A program made the position numbers and the translations under genes. A DNA stretch of 64,000 nucleotides from Arcticimaribacter sp002477625 (GTDB lineage Bacteria > Bacteroidota > Bacteroidia > Flavobacteriales > Flavobacteriaceae). Below, piece by piece: positions 57,936 through 64,000 of this stretch. Location of the stretch: positions 868,001 through 932,000 of the forward strand of contig OX044358.1 in NCBI GenBank assembly GCA_943846665.1, read 5' to 3'. Positions within the stretch are counted from its first letter, which is position 1, and every line of letters begins with the position of its first letter. Under the pieces are notes generated by a model. That model had not been told where the DNA came from, did no database searches, and was given only the letters and a program-made list of their open reading frames with translations.

Positions 57936-59831
57936 CTAATAAGCCCGTTCTGATTTACCTTCGTAGAAATTCATAAATGCACGATTCACTACGCGATTTC
58001 CTCCTGGGGTGGGATAGTTTCCAGTAAAATACCAATCTCCTGAGCTTTCTGGACAGGCTGCATGTAAACTTTCGATTCCTTGATATATGATTTTGACCTC
58101 TGCCTTTAGGCTAGGGGCCGACAACAGAAAGGCAATCTTATCAGAAATCTCCTCAACACTGAACGGCTGGTAGAGCGCTCGAACATGATTCGACACCTCT
58201 TCTCCATATACTTCTTTAGAAGCGATACAGTTTTCATAGATCGCATCTAGAGTTTGTTTCAACGTTCCGCAATCTTCGTGCAGCGCTAATGCAGCTTGGA
58301 AGGCTATGAAGTCCTCCAATTTAGCCATATCAATACCATAACAGTCTGGATAACGAATCTGAGGGGCACTAGAAACCACAATGATCTTTTTGGGGCCAAG
58401 TCGGTCAAGCATTGTTAAAATACTTTGCTTTAGCGTTGTTCCCCTAACAATACTGTCGTCGATAATAACCAAATTGTCGGTTGGCTTTACAATTCCGTAG
58501 GTAATATCATAAACATGAGCTACCAAATCATTCCGACTCGAATCAGAAGTTATAAAAGTTCTTAGTTTCGCATCTTTAATTGCAATCTTTTCTATCCTCG
58601 GATTTAACTTCAACAATTCCATGATGCGATCGCGATCGATGGGTGATTTATCTATCTCTTTGGATATCTGACTCTTTAGGTGATTTTGTGCTTCACCAAC
58701 CAAACCATAAAAGGAAGTTTCGGCTGTATTGGGGATATAAGAAAATACCGTATTCTCAATATCGTGGTTGATGTTTTCTAAAATCTTTGGAAAAAGGAGT
58801 TTTCCTAATTCCTTTCTTTCTTTATAAATAGAAGCATCACTCCCTCTAGAAAAATAAATGCGTTCGAATGAACAGGCGCGTTTCTCCAAAGGTTCTAAGA
58901 CCTCTTGGATGGATGTTTCACCAGACTTTTTGATGATGATAGCACTTCCTGGGGTTAATTCTTTGATTTCCTCTAAGGGCACATTAAATACCGTTTGAAT
59001 CACAGGTCGCTCTGAGGCAACCACAACAATTTCATCATCTTCATAAAAGAAAGCGGGGCGAATACCAGCCGGATCTCTCAAAACAAAGGCATCACCATGT
59101 CCGAGCATTCCCGCCATTGCATAGCCACCATCCCAGTTTTTTGCTGCCTTTCGTAAGAATTTTGCAATATTCAAACGCGCTGCAATTAGAGGAGAGGCCT
59201 GAAATTTATTATATCCTTCTTTTTTTAGTTTTTTGTAAATTTTAGCAACCGCATCATCTAAAAAATGACCGATTTTCTCCATCACTGTAATGGTATCTGC
59301 GCGTTCTTTGGGGTGTTGACCTAACGAAATAAGATTATCAAAAAGCTCATTTACATTCGTCATATTGAAATTTCCAGCAACAATTAAGTTTCTGTGCATC
59401 CAATTGTTCTGTCTCAAAAATGGATGAACACTCTCGATACCGTTGTTCCCAAAAGTTCCATAACGAACATGACCTAACATCAACTCGCCAAGATAAGGGA
59501 CGTGTTGTTTCAACAGATCGGTATCATGCTCAATCTCGGGTTTTTCGTCGATCGTATTTTGAATACGCGAACTGATCTGATTAAAAATATCTTGAATGGG
59601 TTGTTTTTCACAAGAGCGAACACGACTGATGTATCGTTCTCCTGGCTCCATATCGAATTTGATACTAGCAAACCCTGCACCATCTTGACCTCGATTATGC
59701 TGCTTTTCCATCATCAAATACATCTTGTTGATACCAAACAAAGCTGTACCATACTTTTCTTGATAATAAGACAAGGGCTTTTTGAGACGCATTAAAGCTA
59801 TTCCGCACTCGTGTTTGATGGCATCACTCAT
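57936..59831 (-). CDS. purF: Amidophosphoribosyltransferase (long form)
   Basis: 631 residues, against ~500 for typical PurF. The N-terminal glutaminase opens MSDAIKHECGIALMRLKKPL. The catalytic Cys is at 9, so eight residues must be removed first. MMEKQHNRGQDGAGF and GHVRYGTFGNN follow. The phosphoribosyl domain has the PRPP loop VIIDDSIVRGTTLKQSIL. Extra segments lie in the glutaminase half (~75-115) and at the C-terminus (~560-631). It catalyses the first step of purine synthesis, PRPP + Gln to phosphoribosylamine. It overlaps the PfkB-type kinase gene by 4 nt. Confidence 0.88.
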   Translation of the reverse strand: MSDAIKHECGIALMRLKKPLSYYQEKYGTALFGINKMYLMMEKQHNRGQDGAGFASIKFDMEPGERYISRVRSCEKQPIQDIFNQISSRIQNTIDEKPEIEHDTDLLKQHVPYLGELMLGHVRYGTFGNNGIESVHPFLRQNNWMHRNLIVAGNFNMTNVNELFDNLISLGQHPKERADTITVMEKIGHFLDDAVAKIYKKLKKEGYNKFQASPLIAARLNIAKFLRKAAKNWDGGYAMAGMLGHGDAFVLRDPAGIRPAFFYEDDEIVVVASERPVIQTVFNVPLEEIKELTPGSAIIIKKSGETSIQEVLEPLEKRACSFERIYFSRGSDASIYKERKELGKLLFPKILENINHDIENTVFSYIPNTAETSFYGLVGEAQNHLKSQISKEIDKSPIDRDRIMELLKLNPRIEKIAIKDAKLRTFITSDSSRNDLVAHVYDITYGIVKPTDNLVIIDDSIVRGTTLKQSILTMLDRLGPKKIIVVSSAPQIRYPDCYGIDMAKLEDFIAFQAALALHEDCGTLKQTLDAIYENCIASKEVYGEEVSNHVRALYQPFSVEEISDKIAFLLSAPSLKAEVKIIYQGIESLHAACPESSGDWYFTGNYPTPGGNRVVNRAFMNFYEGKSERAY

Positions 59832-60769
59832 ATGTTTTTTTGTTTTTCATTCCACTCAAAACTAGTCAAGGTCCTGAATTGTTCGATTCGATCGTTAATA
59901 GCGTCAGAAGTTACCTCTAATAATGCTTTTACTCCGAATTGTTCAACGGTAAAAGAAGCCAATACCGAACCGTATATAATTCCCATTTTCAGGCTTTCGA
60001 AGTCTATTTTATCTGCCTTGGAGAGAATTCCAGAAATACCCCCTGCGAAGCTATCACCTGCACCGGTAGGATCTATTACTTGTTCAACTGGGAATGCTGG
60101 AGCAATGAATATTTTTCCTTCTCCAAAAAGCATAGCCCCGTGTTCTCCTTTCTTAATAATGACATATCGAGGGCCCATGGCATGTATCTTCTCTGCTGCT
60201 TTTACAAGAGCATGTTCTCCGGAAAGTTGTCGTGCTTCCTCGTCGTTTATTGTAATCAAATCTACTTTAGCAATCACCTCGTTCAGTGTTTCTAAAAAAT
60301 GATCCATCCAAAAATTCATGGTATCTAGAACTACGAACTTAGATTTACCTGTCATCTGATTCAGTGCAGTAAGTTGAACTCCGGGATGCAAGTTGCCAAT
60401 CATCATTACTTCTGCATCACGGTAGTGATCGGGTACATTTGGGGTGAAGTTTTCGAGAACATTTAATTGCGTATCAAGCGTGGTTCGGCTGTTCATATTA
60501 TCGTGATAACGACCACTCCAAAAGAATGACTTTCCACCCGCCACTTGTTCTACTCCTGTGGTATTGACATCTAAGTCTTTTAAAATTTTAAGGTCACTAG
60601 CTTCAAAGTCATCTCCGATAACTGAAACTAATCCACAATCAATATTAAATTTTGAACTTGCAAGAGCAATATAAGTTGCAGCTCCTCCTAAAATTCGATC
60701 AACCTTATCAAAAGGGGTCTCGATTGCATCGTAGGCCATGGTACCCACAACTAGTAATTTGTTCTTCAT
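59828..60769 (-). CDS. PfkB-family carbohydrate/nucleoside kinase
   Basis: 313 residues. The ribokinase-fold signatures are present: LGGAATYIALASSKFNIDCG in the N-terminal lid region and DPTGAGDSFAGGISG, the anion hole with the catalytic Asp, at the C-terminus. Substrate could be a sugar or nucleoside. Its place inside a purine cluster (purN-rnhA-this-purF) and translational overlap with purF hint at a nucleoside or ribose-type substrate, which is inference. Length is normal. Confidence 0.9.
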   Translation of the reverse strand: MKNKLLVVGTMAYDAIETPFDKVDRILGGAATYIALASSKFNIDCGLVSVIGDDFEASDLKILKDLDVNTTGVEQVAGGKSFFWSGRYHDNMNSRTTLDTQLNVLENFTPNVPDHYRDAEVMMIGNLHPGVQLTALNQMTGKSKFVVLDTMNFWMDHFLETLNEVIAKVDLITINDEEARQLSGEHALVKAAEKIHAMGPRYVIIKKGEHGAMLFGEGKIFIAPAFPVEQVIDPTGAGDSFAGGISGILSKADKIDFESLKMGIIYGSVLASFTVEQFGVKALLEVTSDAINDRIEQFRTLTSFEWNEKQKNI

Positions 60770-60823
60770 AGGACAAAGATAAAACTTCTTTTGGGCTTCT
60801 CTAGTGCAAAAAAGATTTTAGTG

Positions 60824-61300
60824 CTATTTCTTAGATTCTTTTTCAAAAAAAACATCTTTTACTTTACTTCCATTCTTTGCTGCATTTACAGCAAGTCGGT
60901 CACAGCGCTCGTTTTGGGGGTGGTCATTGTGTCCTTTTACCCATTGAAAGCGAACATTGTGAAGGGCGTAAATTGTTAAGAACCGTTTCCATAAATCAGG
61001 GTTTTTCTTGCCTTTAAAGTTTTTTGCCTTCCAGCCAAACACCCATTTTTTTTCAACCGAATCAATCACGTATTTAGAATCAGAAAAAACAACCACATCC
61101 ATCGGTTGTTTTTTGAGGGTCTCCAAGCCCACAATCACCGCTAAAAGTTCCATGCGGTTATTGGTTGTATATTCAAAACCTTGAGCGTATTCTTTAAAAT
61201 ATTGCTTCCCGACCAGCTCGATGATGATGCCATAGCCTCCTGGACCGGGATTCCCTAATGCCGAACCATCGGTGTACATATTTATTTGAGCAGTCGCCAT
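60824..61300 (-). CDS. rnhA: Ribonuclease HI
   Basis: 158 residues, with the catalytic acids in order: Asp in MYTDGSALGNPGPGGYGIII, Glu in TTNNRMELLAVIVGLE, Asp in VVVFSDSKYVIDSVEKK and Asp in KGHNDHPQNERCDRLAVNAA. It degrades RNA in RNA-DNA hybrids during replication and repair. Start is the ATG 5 nt after purN's stop, so the two are co-transcribed. The C-terminal ~15 residues are basic. Confidence 0.95.
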   Translation of the reverse strand: MATAQINMYTDGSALGNPGPGGYGIIIELVGKQYFKEYAQGFEYTTNNRMELLAVIVGLETLKKQPMDVVVFSDSKYVIDSVEKKWVFGWKAKNFKGKKNPDLWKRFLTIYALHNVRFQWVKGHNDHPQNERCDRLAVNAAKNGSKVKDVFFEKESKK

Positions 61301-61305
61301 AATAT

Positions 61306-61872
61306 CTACTGTGTTAAAAGTTGCTCAATAATTAGGGGAAAGTGTTTGTGTTCTAACTGATGAACTTTTTGGGCAATGGTATCTGCTGTGTCCGCTGTCT
61401 CAACTTCAACTTGGGCTTGAAAGATAACCCCGCCTTCGTCGTAATGCTCGTTAACGTAATGAATTGTAATGCCCGTATGCGCATCTCCTGATTCTTTTAC
61501 AGCTCGGTGGACGTGCACTCCATACATTCCCTTACCTCCGTATTTCGGGAGCAAGGCTGGATGTATGTTTATGATTTTATTTGGGAATGTTTGAACAAGT
61601 GACGCAGGTATTTTCCACAAAAAACCAGCTAATACGATCAAATCAGGTTCTTCCGTCAGCAAAAAATTTAAAACGACATCAGACTCAAAAGATTCTTTAT
61701 CCATCCACAAACAGGGTACACCAAACCGCTTAGCACGTTCAAAAACGCCTGCTTGACGGTTATTAGAAATGATACTGGAAACTTCTATTTTAGTGGAAGA
61801 ATCAAAGTGCCGCATGATCGCTTCAGCGTTAGAACCATTCCCAGAAGCTAGAATTACAATTTTTTTTGACAT
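61306..61872 (-). CDS. purN: Phosphoribosylglycinamide formyltransferase
   Basis: 188 residues: ILASGNGSNAEAIMRHF at the N-terminus (phosphate loop), and the formyl-transfer site NIHPALLPKYGGKGMYGVHV with the catalytic Asn-His and downstream Asp in ESGDAHTGITIHYVNEHYDE. It transfers a formyl group from N10-formyl-THF to GAR in purine synthesis. First gene of the purN-rnhA-pfkB-purF series. Divergent from acpP, the usual flavobacterial order. Confidence 0.95.
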   Translation of the reverse strand: MSKKIVILASGNGSNAEAIMRHFDSSTKIEVSSIISNNRQAGVFERAKRFGVPCLWMDKESFESDVVLNFLLTEEPDLIVLAGFLWKIPASLVQTFPNKIINIHPALLPKYGGKGMYGVHVHRAVKESGDAHTGITIHYVNEHYDEGGVIFQAQVEVETADTADTIAQKVHQLEHKHFPLIIEQLLTQ

Positions 61873-61999
61873 AATTTTAATAATACAAAATAACGCATAA
61901 TCCCCTAATCATAAAAGGAAATGGACCGCTACCTGAAAAAAAAGAGTTAAAAAAAAATCAATTTACCAAAGTTAAGTGATGTTATCCTCTAAAGTTTTT

Positions 62000-62007
62000 T
62001 ATTTTTG
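62000..62007 (+). promoter_or_regulatory. TATTTTTG -7 box of acpP-fabF-rnc
   Basis: Exact TAnnTTTG match 31 nt before the acpP ATG, leader about 25 nt. No clear -33 TTG. Confidence 0.55.
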
Positions 62008-62037
62008 CCTCTGAAACAAAATTAAAACCATTTTATT

Positions 62038-62271
62038 ATGTCAGACATTTCATCAAGAGTTAAAGCTATAATTGTAGACAAATTAGGCGTTGACGAAAAC
62101 GAAGTAGTTACTGAAGCAAGCTTTACGAATGATTTAGGCGCAGATTCTTTAGATACTGTAGAGCTTATTATGGAATTTGAAAAGGAATTTGATATCCAAA
62201 TTCCAGATGATCAAGCAGAAAACATCGCTACTGTTGGTCAAGCTATTCAATACATCGAACAAGCTAGTTAA
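62038..62271 (+). CDS. acpP: Acyl carrier protein
   Basis: 77 residues, acidic and helical. The 4'-phosphopantetheine serine is in the motif GADSLDTVELIMEFEKEFDI. It carries growing acyl chains in type II fatty-acid synthesis. Followed 11 nt later by fabF, the standard pairing. Length normal. Confidence 0.97.
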   Translation: MSDISSRVKAIIVDKLGVDENEVVTEASFTNDLGADSLDTVELIMEFEKEFDIQIPDDQAENIATVGQAIQYIEQAS

Positions 62272-62282
62272 AACTAAAACTT

Positions 62283-63533
62283 ATGACTCCAAGACGAGTA
62301 GTTGTTACCGGACTGGGGGCATTAACACCTATTGGAAACACCCTTCCTGAGTTTTGGGAAGGTCTTGTTTCTGGTAAAAGCGGTGCAGCCCCGATCACCT
62401 ATTTCGACCCTTCAGAATTCAAAACAAAATTCGCGTGTGAATTAAAGAACTTTAATGTTCTTGACTTCATGGATCGCAAAGAAGCAAGAAAACAGGATCG
62501 GTTTACGCAATATGCACTTGTAGCAACACAAGAAGCTGTTGAAGATGCTGCTTTACCCTTAGACACCCTCGACAAAGATCGTGTAGGTGTTATTTGGGGT
62601 GCTGGGATTGGTGGACTAGAAACCTTTCAGAACGAGGTTTTGAATTTTGCTGAAAACGATAAAAAACCACGATTCAATCCGTTTTTTATTCCCAAAATGA
62701 TCGCGGACATAGCTCCGGGATTAATTTCTATTAAATATGGATTTAGAGGACCAAACTTTGCAACTGTATCTGCATGTGCTTCATCAGCAAATGCCCTTAT
62801 TGATGCGTTAAACTACATCCGACTAAACCATGCCGATATTATTGTTGCCGGCGGCTCAGAAGCTGGTGTTACCTATGCCGGAATTGGTGGTTTTAATGCC
62901 ATGCATGCGCTGTCTACTCGTAACGATGACCCACAAACGGCTTCTCGTCCGTTCGATAAAAATCGAGATGGCTTTGTACTCGGAGAAGGTGCTGGTTCCC
63001 TTGTTCTAGAAGAATATGAACACGCCAAAGCCCGAGGTGCTAAAATTTATGCAGAACTTGTTGGAGGTGGTCTTTCAGCAGATGCTCATCACATGACCGC
63101 GCCACATCCGGAAGGAATTGGAGCTATTAATGTAATGAAAAACTGTTTGCGAGATGCTAACCTAAAACCTGAAGACGTTGATATAATCAACATGCACGGA
63201 ACCTCAACTGGACTTGGAGATATAGCTGAGTCTAAAGCAATCAAAAAAGTTTTTGGAGAACATGTGTATTCGATGAACATCAATTCGACTAAATCCATGA
63301 CGGGTCACTTACTCGGAGCAGCTGGAGCGATTGAAGCCATAGCCTCTATTATGAGTATTCAAAAAAATATTGTACCCCCTACCATTAATCACGAGACAGC
63401 TGATGAAGAAATAGATCCTAAGATCAATTTCACTTTTGGAAAAGCACAAGAAAGAGAGGTAAAGATTGCTTTATCCAATACTTTTGGGTTTGGTGGACAC
63501 AATGCTTGTGTGATATTCAAAGAAATTTCTTAA
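62283..63533 (+). CDS. fabF: Beta-ketoacyl-ACP synthase II
   Basis: 416 residues, thiolase fold. The catalytic triad is visible: Cys in ATVSACASSANALIDALNYI, His in INMHGTSTGLGDIAESKAIK and His in STKSMTGHLLGAAGAIEAIA. It condenses malonyl-ACP with acyl-ACP. Middle gene of acpP-fabF-rnc. No unusual feature. Confidence 0.96.
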   Translation: MTPRRVVVTGLGALTPIGNTLPEFWEGLVSGKSGAAPITYFDPSEFKTKFACELKNFNVLDFMDRKEARKQDRFTQYALVATQEAVEDAALPLDTLDKDRVGVIWGAGIGGLETFQNEVLNFAENDKKPRFNPFFIPKMIADIAPGLISIKYGFRGPNFATVSACASSANALIDALNYIRLNHADIIVAGGSEAGVTYAGIGGFNAMHALSTRNDDPQTASRPFDKNRDGFVLGEGAGSLVLEEYEHAKARGAKIYAELVGGGLSADAHHMTAPHPEGIGAINVMKNCLRDANLKPEDVDIINMHGTSTGLGDIAESKAIKKVFGEHVYSMNINSTKSMTGHLLGAAGAIEAIASIMSIQKNIVPPTINHETADEEIDPKINFTFGKAQEREVKIALSNTFGFGGHNACVIFKEIS

Positions 63534-63541
63534 TTTGGAAT

Positions 63542-64000
63542 GTGAAATTCATTCCAACAATATGGTCTAAAAAACCTGCAGACCATCTTCTTTTTGTAAG
63601 ACTAAAAAAAATATTGGGTTATACACCCAGTAACAAGGCTGTTTATAGGGCTGCGTTTACGCACCGCTCCATGAACATCAAGGATACAAAGGGCATTCCC
63701 TTGAACTTTGAACGCCTAGAGTATTTAGGAGATTCTATTCTAAGTACCATTGTTGCACGCTACCTATTCGAAGAACTGCCCAGTGCCAACGAAGGGGAAT
63801 TAACTCGAATGAAATCGAAAATAGTCAGTAGGGACAAACTCAATTTTATCGGTAAAGAAATGTGTCTTTTGGATCTTTTGGTTTGCAGCGGAAAAAAAGA
63901 TGGCTTTGGAGATGACATTTACGGGAACATCCTCGAGGCTCTCATCGGCGCAATATTCGTAGACAAAGGGTATGAAAAGTGTAAAAAAATTCTACATATT
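63542..64000 (+). CDS. rnc: Ribonuclease III (partial, cut by the window end)
   Basis: 153 codons from GTG 63542, running off the right edge without a stop. The RNase III signature FERLEYLGDSIL is present, along with AFTHRSMNI and the second acidic site NILEALIGAIFVDKGY. The C-terminal double-stranded-RNA-binding domain lies outside the window. It processes rRNA precursors and structured RNA. It starts 8 nt after fabF, so it is co-transcribed. GTG is chosen because it gives a short, family-like N-terminus. Confidence 0.92.
   Translation, partial: MKFIPTIWSKKPADHLLFVRLKKILGYTPSNKAVYRAAFTHRSMNIKDTKGIPLNFERLEYLGDSILSTIVARYLFEELPSANEGELTRMKSKIVSRDKLNFIGKEMCLLDLLVCSGKKDGFGDDIYGNILEALIGAIFVDKGYEKCKKILHI

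Overview
The window looks like a chromosomal segment of a marine-type flavobacterium (Bacteroidota, Flavobacteriia). Seen in the sequence: AT-rich DNA, few Shine-Dalgarno sites, repeated TAnnTTTG -7 boxes, several TTG starts, PorP/SprF proteins beside very large secreted proteins with gliding/type IX secretion (T9SS) C-termini, an exonuclease-fused DnaE, and the purN // acpP-fabF-rnc arrangement. Species cannot be fixed from this window.

Layout. 1-2900 is a gene-poor, visibly AT-richer accessory stretch. It holds the end of an unknown protein, an excisionase-like HTH protein with a small partner, and a PadR-like regulator with a membrane protein. The last pair is bracketed by two copies of a 59-nt hairpin repeat and by clusters of ACTTTACAC/GTGTAAAGT operator-like sites. 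2948-10532 carries a secreted metallo-beta-lactamase-fold protein, RmuC, a candidate small RNA, MaoC-like hydratase + TetR regulator, etfB-etfA, and an Lrp regulator divergent from a Cys/Met-type PLP enzyme. 10622-28010 is a surface and secretion region: a C-type-lectin T9SS cargo with its PorP/SprF partner, an AraC-type membrane regulator, then a 3859-residue cadherin/LamG/thrombospondin-3 adhesin with a second PorP/SprF partner.

28018-42854 is mostly housekeeping: tRNA-Asp, trxA, dnaE (with N-terminal proofreading exonuclease), mfd, an ACT protein, yraN, metG, a histone-deacetylase-like enzyme, a CBS protein and an epimerase-like protein. 42851-48680 is a carotenoid region: a minus-strand operon crtA-like / crtD-like / cruF / lipoprotein, divergent from a 29-codon membrane microprotein coupled to a voltage-gated K+ channel, then crtI. 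No phytoene synthase is present. 49550-57027 holds an AddAB-like helicase-nuclease pair with an OmpA/TSP3 gene between the two subunits. 57089-64000 has sodA, a purN-rnhA-pfkB-purF minus-strand cluster, and divergent acpP-fabF-rnc (rnc cut by the window edge).

How the genes work together. The two large secreted proteins each carry a type-B T9SS C-terminus and each is followed by its own PorP/SprF-like outer-membrane protein, so they look like two independent cargo/partner modules. The carotenoid genes predict end-group modification of an acyclic psi-end (hydration, 3,4-desaturation, possible 2-ketolation), as in myxol/saproxanthin-type pigments. AddAB, RmuC and Mfd serve DNA repair and recombination. 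The most interesting signals are LamG domains nested inside cadherin repeats, the covarying repeat around the PadR pair, the small RNA near 5.4 kb, the K+-channel microprotein and the crtA-crtD-cruF operon.
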